From positions 1 through 64,000 of the forward strand of contig JBLMWU010000147.1 of assembly GCA_050257395.1 (NCBI GenBank): 64,000 nt of DNA. Direction: 5' to 3'. The notes under the pieces are model-generated. The model saw nothing but the letters and a program-made list of their open reading frames with translations. It was not told the origin of the DNA and ran no database searches. Shown one piece after another: positions 1 through 8,608 of the stretch; position 1 is the first letter of the stretch, and every line of letters starts with the position of its first letter. The DNA is from JAIRTY01 sp050257395. GTDB lineage: Bacteria > Actinomycetota > Actinomycetes > Streptosporangiales > Streptosporangiaceae. The translations under genes and the position numbers were made by a program.

Positions 1-378
1 TACATCCCGTACCTGATCCTGGTGCTGTACGCGGGGCTGGACCGGATCGACCCGGCGCTCATCGAGGCCGGCCGGGACCTCGGGCTCGGCCGGGCCGCCA
101 CCTTCCTGCGGGTCACCCTGCCCCTGTCCCGCCAGCCGATCCTGGCCGGCATGCTGATCACGGTGCTGCCGATGCTCGGCGACTACTACACCAACCAGAT
201 GCTGTCCGGGTCGGCGGGCACGTCCATGCTGGGCAACGTCATCGACGGGCAGCTGCAGAGCCCGGGCCTGCAGGGCCAGGGCGCCGTGCTGTCCACCCTG
301 CTGCTGATCGTGCTGCTGATCCCGATGATCTACTACGTGGCCGCCACCAACCGCTCAGCCCGGGAGGCCGTCACATGA
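1..378 (+). CDS. PotB-like ABC transporter permease (3' part only)
   Basis: Inner-membrane permease of a polyamine-type ABC importer. The 5' part lies before the window; 125 codons remain in frame from base 1. The cytoplasmic EAA loop that docks on the ATPase is visible near the start (EAGRDLGLGRA followed by RVTLP), followed by membrane segments at about residues 46-62 and 97-117. The stop overlaps the next gene's start by four bases (ATGA at 375-378), so the two permeases are translationally coupled, as usual for PotB/PotC pairs. A substrate-binding protein probably lies upstream, out of view. The substrate cannot be told from this fragment. Confidence 0.85.
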   Translation, partial: YIPYLILVLYAGLDRIDPALIEAGRDLGLGRAATFLRVTLPLSRQPILAGMLITVLPMLGDYYTNQMLSGSAGTSMLGNVIDGQLQSPGLQGQGAVLSTLLLIVLLIPMIYYVAATNRSAREAVT

Positions 379-1316
379 CCGCGCCCGCCGCCACCCGGCC
401 CGCCACCAGGCCGGCGTCCGCTCCCCGGCCCCGGCGGCGCCTGCTCCCGCGCCGGAACCCGTGGGGGCACCCGTGGCTGCTGGAGGGGTTCACCTGGCTC
501 TACCTGATCTGGTCGCTGGTGCCGATCGGCCTGGCGGTGCTGTTCTCGTTCAACGACGGGCGGTCCCAGAGCAGCTGGCAGGGCTTCTCCTGGCGGTGGT
601 ACTTCAGCGACCCGGTCAACTCGGTGCTGCACAACCCGCAGCTGCACAGCGCGGTGATCCAGACGCTGCGGCTGTCCGCCTACACGACGGTCATCGCGGT
701 GCCGCTCGGGGTGGCGTTCGCGCTCGGTATCAACAGGTGGCGCGGCATCACCGCGTCCTCGTTCAACTTCCTGATGATCCTCTCGTTCGTCATCCCGGAG
801 CTGATCTTCGGCGTGGCGATGTTCTTCGTGTTCACCGTGCTGTTCACCTCGGTGCACCTCGGCACGCTGGCGGAGACGCTGGGGCTGGTCACCTGGAACG
901 TGAGCTGGCCCGCGATCATCGTGCAGGCCCGGCTGGCGACCGTGGGGAAGCAGTACGAGGAGGCAGCCGCCGACCTCGGCGCGAACCAGTTCCAGACCGT
1001 GTACCGGGTGGTCCTGCCGCTGCTCTCGCCGGCCATCTTCGCCAGCGCGGTGCTGGTCTTCTCCGGCGTCATCGACGACTTCGTGCTGGTGGACCTGCTC
1101 TCCTCCAGCGCGGGCAACACCCCGATGTCGGTGATCATCTACTCCAACCAGCGGGGCGGCAGCGGCGGCCCGGCCCTGAACGCGCTGGGCACGATCATGC
1201 TGGTGATGTCGTTCCTGCTGGCGGTCATCGGCTACCTCGGCTACCGCTGGCTGACCCGCGGTGAGCGCGGCGACCGGCTCGCCGCGCTCACCACCATCGC
1301 GGGCGCCGAAGGGTGA
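375..1316 (+). CDS. PotC-like ABC transporter permease
   Basis: Second permease subunit of the same importer, 313 aa, slightly longer than typical PotC because of a basic, proline-rich N-terminus of about 33 residues. Hydrophobic segments lie at about 38-60, 94-117, 128-160, 220-240 and 273-295. The EAA loop is at about 195-222 (EEAAADLGANQFQTVYRVV then LP). Its start overlaps the PotB stop. The partner ATPase (2507-3634) is on the opposite strand and converges on these genes, an unusual split for a Pot-type operon. Family call is firm; the polyamine-like substrate is inferred from the family. Confidence 0.9.
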   Translation: MTAPAATRPATRPASAPRPRRRLLPRRNPWGHPWLLEGFTWLYLIWSLVPIGLAVLFSFNDGRSQSSWQGFSWRWYFSDPVNSVLHNPQLHSAVIQTLRLSAYTTVIAVPLGVAFALGINRWRGITASSFNFLMILSFVIPELIFGVAMFFVFTVLFTSVHLGTLAETLGLVTWNVSWPAIIVQARLATVGKQYEEAAADLGANQFQTVYRVVLPLLSPAIFASAVLVFSGVIDDFVLVDLLSSSAGNTPMSVIIYSNQRGGSGGPALNALGTIMLVMSFLLAVIGYLGYRWLTRGERGDRLAALTTIAGAEG

Positions 1317-1361
1317 GCCAGGGGCGCGGGCGCGGCGGCTCCCCGCGCGCGTGACCCCGCG

Positions 1362-2285
1362 TCAGCCGCGGGTGAGCACGACCTTGCCGGTGGCCTGGCG
1401 CTCCCTGAGCGAGCTCACCGCGGCGGCGGTGTCCGCCCAGTCGCGGGGCTCCCCTACCTGCGGCGCCAGCTGGCCGCGGGCCACCAGGTCCGCCAGCACG
1501 GCCAGGTCCTCGCCGAAGGTCTCCTCGCCGGTGCTGTACACGAAGAAGCCCTGCAGGCGGCCGCCGGGCGCGGCGGCGGCGAAGTCGTAGAACGCCACGT
1601 CGCTGCGCTCGCCGCTGGCCACACCGTAGGCGGTGAGCAGGCCGCCGCGGGCGAGCCGCCGGATCGCGGCGGTCAGCACCGGGCCGCCCACGCCGTCCAG
1701 GATCAGGTCGAACGGGCCGGCCTCGGGGCCGAGGTCGGTGAGCACCTCGTGGGCGCCGAGCCCTTCCATCGCCTCCACCCGGGCCTTGCTGCTGACCAGG
1801 GCGCTCACCCGGGCGCCCGCGGACCGCGCCAGCTGCACGGCGAACGAGCCCACGCCCCCGCTGGCCCCGGTCACCAGTACCCGGCGGCCCAGCAGCGCGC
1901 CGCCGGTCCGCAGCGCCCGCAGCGCGGTCAGCCCGGCCACCGGCAGCGAGGCGGCCTGCGCGAAGGACACCTCATCGGGCAGGGCGGCGATCCGGTGGGA
2001 CGGCACCGGCACCCGCTCGCTCCAGCCGCCGCCGTCGGCGATCCCGACCACCCGGGTGCCGAGGGCCGGGCCGCTGCCGTCAGCCGCGGCGGCGGCCACC
2101 ACCCCGGCCACGTCCTGGCCGGGCAGCCAGCCGTCCGGCCGCTGCTGGATCAGGGAGAGCTCACCCCGGTTGACCGCGAACGCGGCCACCTCCACCAGCA
2201 CGTCGTGCGGCCCGCGCTCAGGCTCGGGCACGTCCCGCCGCACGATCCCGGCGGGTACGGACGGATCGGTGATGTAGCCGAGCAT
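1362..2285 (-). CDS. Zinc-independent quinone oxidoreductase-type MDR dehydrogenase
   Basis: Medium-chain dehydrogenase/reductase, 307 aa. It has an N-terminal GroES-like fold and a Rossmann domain with the nucleotide-binding loop VTGASGGVGSFAVQLARSAG at about residues 137-156. The cysteine cluster for structural zinc is absent, which fits NADPH:quinone reductase-like enzymes that reduce enones or quinones. ATG start at 2285. It lies 221 bases downstream of the PotA-like gene on the same strand, so co-transcription with the importer ATPase is possible but not shown. It converges with the permease genes. Its real substrate is unknown. Confidence 0.85.
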   Translation of the reverse strand: MLGYITDPSVPAGIVRRDVPEPERGPHDVLVEVAAFAVNRGELSLIQQRPDGWLPGQDVAGVVAAAAADGSGPALGTRVVGIADGGGWSERVPVPSHRIAALPDEVSFAQAASLPVAGLTALRALRTGGALLGRRVLVTGASGGVGSFAVQLARSAGARVSALVSSKARVEAMEGLGAHEVLTDLGPEAGPFDLILDGVGGPVLTAAIRRLARGGLLTAYGVASGERSDVAFYDFAAAAPGGRLQGFFVYSTGEETFGEDLAVLADLVARGQLAPQVGEPRDWADTAAAVSSLRERQATGKVVLTRG

Positions 2286-2506
2286 GCCTGGCTCCTCCCG
2301 TTGACGGGCGCCAGGCCCCCGGCGGCGCCAGCGCCCTCCCGCAGCGCCAACCAGGCACCCAGCCCGCGTGTTCCCGGGGCTTTTCTCTTGCCCTCGCTCG
2401 CCTCCGGGCCGCTGGAGCCCGCCGTCTTCCCTCCTCGCTCCGGCTCCTTCGCCGCCTGGCTCGTCAGTCCAGACGGCGGCGCGGCCCTTTGGCTCGCTCG
2501 GGCTGG

Positions 2507-3634
2507 TCAGGTTGTGACGAGCGGGTCCTCTTCGGCGGCGACCGGGACGTCCCGGGCCGCGCCGCCCAGCACCCGCAGCGCGTCCGGCGGCAGGAACACG
2601 TGCACCGGGGTGCCCTGCTCCAGCCCGTCGGTGGCGGCGCCGTCGTTCTGCACCAGGGCCTGCAGCGGCATGCCGGGGCCCAGCCGCAGCATCACCTGGG
2701 TGGCCGCCCCGAGGAACACCAGCCGCTCCACCATGCCGGGCACCCGGTTCGGCCCGGCCGAGCCGTGCGGCTCGATGCGCACCCGCTCGGGCCGGATCAC
2801 CGCGTGCGCCGGGCCGAGGCTGTCCACCTCGCCCTGCTCGGCGAGCAGCCCGGTCTCCCCCAGCCGGACGTGGCAGCGGTCGCCGGGCCCGCGCTCGGCG
2901 ACCTCGACCTCCATCAGGTTGGCAACGCCGAGGAAGTCGGCCACGTAGGTGTCGGCCGGCTGCTCGTAGATCTCCCGCGGGGTGCCGATCTGCGCGATCC
3001 GGCCGGAGTTCATCACCGCCAGCCGGTCGGACATGGTGAGCGCCTCTTCCTGGTCGTGCGTCACGTACAGGAACGTGACGCCGACCCGCTCCTGCAGCGC
3101 CTTGAGCTCGACCTTGAGCGAACGGCGCAGCTTGGCGTCGAGCGCGCCGAGCGGCTCGTCGAGCAGCAGCACGGTGGGGTTGAGCACGAGCGCGCGGGCC
3201 AGCGCGACCCGCTGCTGCTGGCCGCCGGACAGCATCCCGGGCCGGCGCTTCTCGTAGGCCCGCATCTGCACCATGTCCAGTGCCTCACCCACGCGGGCCG
3301 CGATGTCCGCCCGGGACAGCCCGCGGTGGCGCAGGCCGAACGCGACGTTGTCGGCCACCGACAGGAACGGGAACAGCGCGTAGCTCTGGAACACCGTGTT
3401 GACGTTGCGCCGGTGCGGCGGCACGCCGGACACGTCGGCGCCGTCGAGCAGGATGGTGCCGGCCGTGGGCTGCTCGAAGCCGGCGATCAGCCGCAGCGTG
3501 GTGGTCTTGCCGCAGCCCGACGGCCCGAGCAGGGAGAAGAACTCCCCGCTCGCCACGGTCAGGTCGATGCCGTCCACCGCGACCTCGGTGAAGCGCTTGG
3601 TCAGCCCGATCAGCTCGACGCGTCCTCCGGCCAC
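2507..3634 (-). CDS. PotA-like ABC transporter ATP-binding protein
   Basis: ATPase subunit of a polyamine/spermidine-type importer, 375 aa, the usual PotA length. Walker A is GPSGCGKTT (about 38-46), the ABC signature LSGGQQQRVALARA (about 135-148), Walker B VLLLDEPLGALD and the H-loop THDQEEAL follow, and a TOBE-type regulatory domain fills the last 100 residues. GTG start with GGAGG about 12 bases upstream. It is 42 bases downstream of the TetR gene on the same strand, so the regulator and ATPase probably share a transcript. It is the natural partner of the permeases at 1-1316 although they are transcribed toward it. Confidence 0.9.
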   Translation of the reverse strand: MAGGRVELIGLTKRFTEVAVDGIDLTVASGEFFSLLGPSGCGKTTTLRLIAGFEQPTAGTILLDGADVSGVPPHRRNVNTVFQSYALFPFLSVADNVAFGLRHRGLSRADIAARVGEALDMVQMRAYEKRRPGMLSGGQQQRVALARALVLNPTVLLLDEPLGALDAKLRRSLKVELKALQERVGVTFLYVTHDQEEALTMSDRLAVMNSGRIAQIGTPREIYEQPADTYVADFLGVANLMEVEVAERGPGDRCHVRLGETGLLAEQGEVDSLGPAHAVIRPERVRIEPHGSAGPNRVPGMVERLVFLGAATQVMLRLGPGMPLQALVQNDGAATDGLEQGTPVHVFLPPDALRVLGGAARDVPVAAEEDPLVTT

Positions 3635-3676
3635 GGGGCCACCACCTCCTGCTCTGGCCTGCTGCGGCGAGGCCGC

Positions 3677-4360
3677 CTACGCCTTGGCCGACCGCTTGCG
3701 GGCGGGCCGGGGCCGGCGCCGGGCGGAGCCGTCCCAGGTGAATCCGAGCTCGGTGGCCGCGAACCGCATGGTCAGCTCGAACGCCCGGGCCGGCGCGACC
3801 TCCGGGTCGCCCAGCGCGATCTGCACGGCGAGCCCGTCCAGCAGGGCGGACAGCAGCACCGCGAAGTCGGCGGCGTCCACGGCCCGGAACTCGCCGGCGT
3901 CCTGCCCGCTGAGCACCAGCGACCGGATCGTCTCCCGCCACCGCTCGTCGAACTTCTGCCGGACCGCGGCGACCTCGGGGTTGCGGGCGGACTGCGCCCA
4001 CAGGTCCAGCCACAGCAGCCAGGAGTCGCGCGGGTCGGTGTCGGCCTCCGGCTGGCAGGTCATGGCGACGATCTCTTCCAGCCGCCCAGCCGCGGTGGGG
4101 ATCTCCGCCATCCTCCGGGTGCCCTCGGCGTACCAGCTGTCCTCGGAGAACCGGATGGCCTCGGTGAGCAGGTGGTCGCGGGTCTTGAAGTAATAGATGA
4201 CCAGCGCCGGGCTGGTGCCCGCGCGCTCGGCCACGTCGGCGATGCGGGTCTCGGGGTACCCGCGCTCTGCGATGACCGCGAGCGCCGCCCGCAGCATCTG
4301 CTCCCGCCGCAGATCAGCCGTGCCGCTGCCGGCCGCAGCCTGCTCCTTCATGCGTGCCAT
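3677..4360 (-). CDS. TetR-family regulator of the amine/Rieske regulon
   Basis: Transcriptional regulator, 227 aa from the ATG at 4360 (a second ATG, 9 bases further in, is equally possible). The N-terminal helix-turn-helix reads IADVAERAGTSPALVIYYFK, after which comes a helical ligand-binding domain. The C-terminus is arginine/lysine rich. It is transcribed divergently from a flavoprotein gene, and the palindrome at 4484-4499 lies between them, identical to one at 21906-21921. Autoregulation plus control of the distant genes is the simplest reading. TetR proteins usually repress until a ligand binds; the ligand here would be a pathway substrate or CoA ester (inference). Confidence 0.9.
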   Translation of the reverse strand: MARMKEQAAAGSGTADLRREQMLRAALAVIAERGYPETRIADVAERAGTSPALVIYYFKTRDHLLTEAIRFSEDSWYAEGTRRMAEIPTAAGRLEEIVAMTCQPEADTDPRDSWLLWLDLWAQSARNPEVAAVRQKFDERWRETIRSLVLSGQDAGEFRAVDAADFAVLLSALLDGLAVQIALGDPEVAPARAFELTMRFAATELGFTWDGSARRRPRPARKRSAKA

Positions 4361-4458
4361 CCTTGCCCAATCCGGCCTTCCCGGCACCTGCCTCCGCGGA
4401 TCTTTCCCGGCTATCCGGCCGCGGGACCCCCTGGTCACCGGATCCGGACCGCGCACCC

Positions 4459-4487
4459 TTGCCCGCAGGGTATCAGGTTTCTAGACT
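4459..4487 (+). promoter_or_regulatory. Promoter of the flavoprotein/acyl-CoA synthetase operon
   Basis: TTGCCC (4459-4464), a 17-base spacer and TAGACT (4482-4487) match a housekeeping actinobacterial promoter. The -10 box overlaps the left half of the palindrome at 4484-4499, so a bound regulator would block RNA polymerase. Confidence 0.55.
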
Positions 4488-4499
4488 GAACATTCAGTC
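4484..4499. promoter_or_regulatory. TetR operator, copy 1
   Basis: Perfect inverted repeat GACTGAA-CA-TTCAGTC between the TetR gene and the divergent flavoprotein gene. The same 16 bases occur at 21906-21921 within a longer identical stretch of 22 bases, and a 14/16 match occurs at 26563-26578. On the minus strand the right half-site contains TTGACT (4501-4496), a plausible -35 element for the TetR gene. Size, symmetry and position fit a TetR operator. Confidence 0.75.
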
Positions 4500-4558
4500 A
4501 AACCGACGTGGCGGCGTCCCTCCCGGGAGGCAGGCCGCGGCGCCCCGGGAGGCAGGCC

Positions 4559-6190
4559 ATGGCAGCGAGCTACGACGCGATCATCGTCGGCGGCGGGCAC
4601 AACGGGCTGGTCGCCGCCGCCTACCTGGCCCGCAGCGGCGCCCGCACGCTGGTGCTGGAAGCCCGCGGCAAGACCGGCGGCGCCGCCACCACCGAGGCGC
4701 CCTGGCCGGACGCACCCGAGTTCAAGGTGACCCGGCTGTCCTACGTGATGAGCCTGCTGCCGCCCAGCATCATCAAGGACCTGGACCTGACCCGGCACGG
4801 CTACAAGGTCTACCCGATGGGCCCGTACTACCAGGCGTTCCCGGAGGGCGGCTCGATCAAGCTGTACGCCGACGACGCCCGGCGCAACCACGAAGAGGTG
4901 GCGAAGTGGTCCCGCAGGGACGCCGACGCCATGCCGCGGTGGGACGCCTGGCTGGCCGGCCTGGCCGACGTGCTCGGCCCGCTGCTGCTCACGGTGCCGC
5001 CCCGGCTCGGCTCCCGGCGGCCCGGCGACCTGGCGGACACGCTGCGGCTCGCCTGGCGGCACCGCGGCCTGGACGTCCGCACCATCGCCGACGTCACCCG
5101 GCTGATGACCATGAGCATCGCCGACCTGCTCGACGACTGGTTCGAGTCATCCCAGGTCAAGGGCGCCCTCGCGGTGAACGGCGTGATCGGCACCTGGGCC
5201 GGCCCGTACGAGCCGGGCACCGCCTACGTGATGGCGCACCACTCCATCGGCGACGTCGGCGACGGACACCTCGGCAACTGGGGGTTCCAGGAGGGCGGCA
5301 TGGGCGCGGTCGCGGGCGCGATCGCCGCCGCCGCCCGCGAGCAGGGCGTGGCGATCCGCACCGGCGCCCGGGTCGCGAAGGTCCTGGTCGCGGGCGGCCG
5401 GGCGACCGGGGTTGCGCTGGAGTCCGGGGAGGAGATCAGCGCCCAGGTGGTGGTGAGCTCACTGCACCCGCGCACCGCGTTCCTGGACCAGGTCGGCCGG
5501 GAGCACCTGCCGCCGGACTTCGCGGCGGACATCGAGCGATGGAAGACCCGCAGCGGCGTCGTCAAGATCAACCTGGCCCTGGCCGAGCTGCCCGACTTCA
5601 CCGCCGACCCCGGCACGGACCTGCAGGAGCACCACACCGGCTCGGTCGAGATGGCGCCGAGCATGGAGTACATCGAGCGGGCGTTCCAGGACGCCCGGGA
5701 CGGCGTGCCCGCGGTCCGCCCGTTCAGCGACGGGGTGATCCCGACCGGGTTCGACAAGACCCTGTGCCCCGACGGCTACCACACCATGTCGCTGTTCACC
5801 CAGTGGGTGCCCGCCGACTGGAACCTCGAGCCGCACGAGGCGGAGCTGCAGGCCTACGCGGACAGGATGATCGACTGCTACAACGAGGTGGCGCCGAACT
5901 TCAAGGCCTCGATCCTGCACACCGACATCGTCGGCCCGTATCAGATGGAGCACGAGTACGGCCTGATCGGCGGCAACATCTTCCACGGCGAGCTGTCGCT
6001 GGAGCAGCTGTTCCACATGCGGCCCGCGCCCGGGTTCGCGGACTACCGCACCCCCGTGCCCGGCCTCTACTACGCCAGTTCCGCCACTCACGCGGGCGGC
6101 GGCGTGTGCGGCATCCCCGGCATGCAGGCCGCCAGGGCGGCCATCGCCGACCGCCGGGCGGGCGTACGCAAACTGCGCCGCCGTTCATGA
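4559..6190 (+). CDS. Phytoene-dehydrogenase-type FAD oxidoreductase (paralogue 1)
   Basis: Flavoprotein of the phytoene desaturase/PYROXD2-like amine-oxidoreductase superfamily, 543 aa. The dinucleotide-binding motif IIVGGGHNGLVAAAYLA is at the extreme N-terminus, and the C-terminal FAD motif is near GLYYASSATHAGGGVCGIPG. The start at 4559 is preferred over one 51 bases upstream because GGGAGG sits just before it. It is clearly paralogous to 18523-20160 (shared blocks PPRLGSRRP, GVIGTWAGP, HNGLVAAAYLAR). It is the first gene behind operator copy 1 and is coupled to the acyl-CoA synthetase by an ATGA overlap. No carotenoid genes are nearby, so carotenoid desaturation is unlikely; oxidation of a pathway intermediate is inferred. 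Confidence 0.88.
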   Translation: MAASYDAIIVGGGHNGLVAAAYLARSGARTLVLEARGKTGGAATTEAPWPDAPEFKVTRLSYVMSLLPPSIIKDLDLTRHGYKVYPMGPYYQAFPEGGSIKLYADDARRNHEEVAKWSRRDADAMPRWDAWLAGLADVLGPLLLTVPPRLGSRRPGDLADTLRLAWRHRGLDVRTIADVTRLMTMSIADLLDDWFESSQVKGALAVNGVIGTWAGPYEPGTAYVMAHHSIGDVGDGHLGNWGFQEGGMGAVAGAIAAAAREQGVAIRTGARVAKVLVAGGRATGVALESGEEISAQVVVSSLHPRTAFLDQVGREHLPPDFAADIERWKTRSGVVKINLALAELPDFTADPGTDLQEHHTGSVEMAPSMEYIERAFQDARDGVPAVRPFSDGVIPTGFDKTLCPDGYHTMSLFTQWVPADWNLEPHEAELQAYADRMIDCYNEVAPNFKASILHTDIVGPYQMEHEYGLIGGNIFHGELSLEQLFHMRPAPGFADYRTPVPGLYYASSATHAGGGVCGIPGMQAARAAIADRRAGVRKLRRRS

Positions 6191-8553
6191 CCGATACCGC
6201 TCCGGATAGGGAACGAGAAGCACCCGGCGCCGGCCTGCCCGGCTCAGCCGGGCCCGCACCGGCGGGGCTGGCGGAGGCCGCCGCCCCGCCGGCCTCCGGA
6301 GCCGGTACCCCGCCGGCGGCGGACGCGGACGGCCCGGCGCGTGCGGACATCCCGGCGCGAGCGGAGGGCCGGGCGGCAGATGTGGACAGCCGGGCGGACG
6401 CGGACAGCCCAGCCCGAGCGGAGGGCCGGGTGGCGGACGCCGTCACGGTGATGCTGGAAGCGCGCAGCATCGCGCTGGTCGGGGCCAGCCCGCGGCCCGG
6501 CACGCTCGGCGAGCGGATGATCACCGAGGCCGGGCGGAGTCCGGCCCGGCCCCGTGTGTACCTGGTCAATCCGCGCTACACCGAGATCGGCGGGGCGCGC
6601 TGTTACCCGTCGCTGGCCGGCCTGCCGGAGCCGGTCGACCTGGCGCTGCTCGGGGTGCCCGACACCGCGCTCGCGCAGCAGGCAGGACTGGCCAGCCGGG
6701 GCTTCGCCCGTTCACTGGTGATATTCGGCGGCGCGTACGAGGTGCCCGGCGTCACCGACGGGCTGCGGGACCGGCTGGCCGCCCTGGCCGCGAGGGCCGG
6801 GCTGGCCGTGTGCGGGGCGGGCTGCATGGGGTTCGTCAACGTGGCCCGCGGCGTGCGGGCCACCGGCTACCTGGAACCCGACCCGCTCCCGGCCGGTCCG
6901 ATCGCCCTGGTCACCCACTCGGGGTCGGTGTTCTCCGCGCTGCTGCGCACCCGCCGCGCGCTGGGCTTCACCCTCGCCGTGTCGTCCGGGCAGGAACTGG
7001 TCACCACCGCCGCCGCGTACGCCGAGTACGCGCTGGGCCTGCCGGAGACCAGGGTGCTCGCCCTGGTGCTGGAGGCGGTCAGGGAACCGGCCCGGCTGCG
7101 GGCGGTGCTCGCCCGGGCCCGCGCCGCGGGCATCCCGGTGGTGCTGCTCACGGCGGGCGCGTCCGCGCGCGGCCGGGAGATGGTGGCCGCGCACTCGGGG
7201 GCGCTGGCGGGCGGTGACGGGGGCTGGGCGGCGCTGGCGGACGCCTACGGCGTGCACCGGGTGGCCGACCTGGCCGAGCTGGCCGACACGCTGGAGCTGT
7301 TCGCCCTCGGCCGGCCCGCCGCCCGGCCGGCCAGCGGGCAGCGGCCCGGCATCGCCACCGTGCACGACTCCGGGATGGAACGGGCCCACCTGGCCGACCT
7401 GGCCGGCCCGCTGGGCGTGCCGTTCGCGCAGGTGGGTGCGCAGACGCTGGGGAAGCTGGCGCGGCTGCTCGACCCGGGCCTCACCCCGGCCAATCCGCTG
7501 GACATGTGGGGCGGCACCACCGGCGCGCAGGAGCAGCTCACCGGGTCGCTGACCGCGATGGCGGAGGATCCCGCGGTGGCGGCGGTCGCGCTCGCGGTGG
7601 ACCTGGTCCCCGAGTTCGACGGTGATGACTCCTACCAGCGGGCGGTGCTGGCGGCGCACGCCGCCACCAGCAAGCCGGTGGTCGTGCTGGCCAACCTGCC
7701 CGCGGCGATCGACCCGGCCGCCGCGGCGGCGCTCCGTTCAGCCGGGGTGCCGGTACTGGAAGGCGCCCGCACCGGCCTGCTCGCCCTGCGCCACCTCCTC
7801 GACCACGCCGCCAGCCCGTCCGGCGCAACCGGCCCCGCCGCCGAACCCGATCCCGCTGGCGCAGCCGACCCCTCCGGCGCCGGTGAACCCGGGCGGCGCA
7901 GCCGCTGGCTCGCGGCGCTGGCCAGCGGCCCGCTCGACGGCGCCGCGTCGCTGGACCTGCTGCGCGACTACGGGATCCCGGCGGTTAGGGCGCAGGCCGC
8001 TGCCAGCCGGGCGGCCGCGATCGCGGCCGCGGACCTGCTCGGCTACCCGGTGGTGCTCAAGACGGATCAGCCCGGGGTGGCGCACAAGTCCGACGTCGGC
8101 GGGGTGGTGCTGGCGCTGGCGGATGCGGCGGCGGTGGGCGCCGCGTATGACCGGCTGGCCGCCGGGCTGGGGCCGCGGGTGCTGGTGTGCGAGACCGCCG
8201 CGCCCGGCGTCGAGCTGGCGCTCGGGCTCACCCGCGACCCGGCGCTCGGGCCGCTGCTGGTGGTGGGCGCCGGCGGGGTGCTGGCCGAGCTGCTGGCCGA
8301 CCGGGTGGTCGCGCTCCCGCCGGTGGACCACGCCGGGGCGCTGCGGCTGCTCGGCCGGCTGCGCGCCGCCGCGCTGCTCGCCGGGGCCCGCGGCCAGCCC
8401 CGGGCCGACTCCGGCGCGATCGCCCGTGCCATCACCGGCCTGTCCGCGCTGGCCACCGACCTTGGCGACGCCCTCGACGCCCTGGACATCAACCCGCTGA
8501 TCTGCGGCCCCGCCGGCGCGGTGGCGGTGGATGCGCTCGTGATAGCGCTCTAG
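6187..8553 (+). CDS. NDP-forming acyl-CoA synthetase, fused alpha-beta chain
   Basis: Acetate--CoA ligase (ADP-forming)-family protein of 788 aa. After a 75-residue Ala/Pro/Asp-rich leader come a CoA-binding domain (about 85-210, SIALVGASPRPGTLG), succinyl-CoA-ligase-like domains (about 215-530, with VTHSGSV and AAHSGALAG) and a C-terminal ATP-grasp domain (about 570-788, PVVLKTDQPGVAHKSDVGGV). Both halves of the enzyme are in one chain. The leader contains two imperfect copies of a unit around PARAEGR (DNA about 6340-6430). The start overlaps the previous stop (ATGA), so it belongs to the operon behind operator 1. It would activate or release a carboxylic acid as its CoA ester; the acid is unknown. 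Confidence 0.88.
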   Translation: MTDTAPDREREAPGAGLPGSAGPAPAGLAEAAAPPASGAGTPPAADADGPARADIPARAEGRAADVDSRADADSPARAEGRVADAVTVMLEARSIALVGASPRPGTLGERMITEAGRSPARPRVYLVNPRYTEIGGARCYPSLAGLPEPVDLALLGVPDTALAQQAGLASRGFARSLVIFGGAYEVPGVTDGLRDRLAALAARAGLAVCGAGCMGFVNVARGVRATGYLEPDPLPAGPIALVTHSGSVFSALLRTRRALGFTLAVSSGQELVTTAAAYAEYALGLPETRVLALVLEAVREPARLRAVLARARAAGIPVVLLTAGASARGREMVAAHSGALAGGDGGWAALADAYGVHRVADLAELADTLELFALGRPAARPASGQRPGIATVHDSGMERAHLADLAGPLGVPFAQVGAQTLGKLARLLDPGLTPANPLDMWGGTTGAQEQLTGSLTAMAEDPAVAAVALAVDLVPEFDGDDSYQRAVLAAHAATSKPVVVLANLPAAIDPAAAAALRSAGVPVLEGARTGLLALRHLLDHAASPSGATGPAAEPDPAGAADPSGAGEPGRRSRWLAALASGPLDGAASLDLLRDYGIPAVRAQAAASRAAAIAAADLLGYPVVLKTDQPGVAHKSDVGGVVLALADAAAVGAAYDRLAAGLGPRVLVCETAAPGVELALGLTRDPALGPLLVVGAGGVLAELLADRVVALPPVDHAGALRLLGRLRAAALLAGARGQPRADSGAIARAITGLSALATDLGDALDALDINPLICGPAGAVAVDALVIAL

Positions 8554-8608
8554 GGAACGGACTATCTTAAGAACATTCAAATCAGCATGAAATGGGTACT
8601 GAGGTCTC

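Noticed and set aside
4354..6186. N-terminal extension of the acyl-CoA synthetase by over 600 codons
   Set aside because: It overlaps the whole flavoprotein gene in another frame and is Arg/Gly-rich. The ATG at 6187 overlaps the previous stop and is the natural start.
4559..6190. Carotenoid desaturase for the phytoene-dehydrogenase-like genes
   Set aside because: No phytoene synthase, cyclase or prenyltransferase lies in the window, and the shared operator ties the genes to amine and acyl-CoA enzymes.
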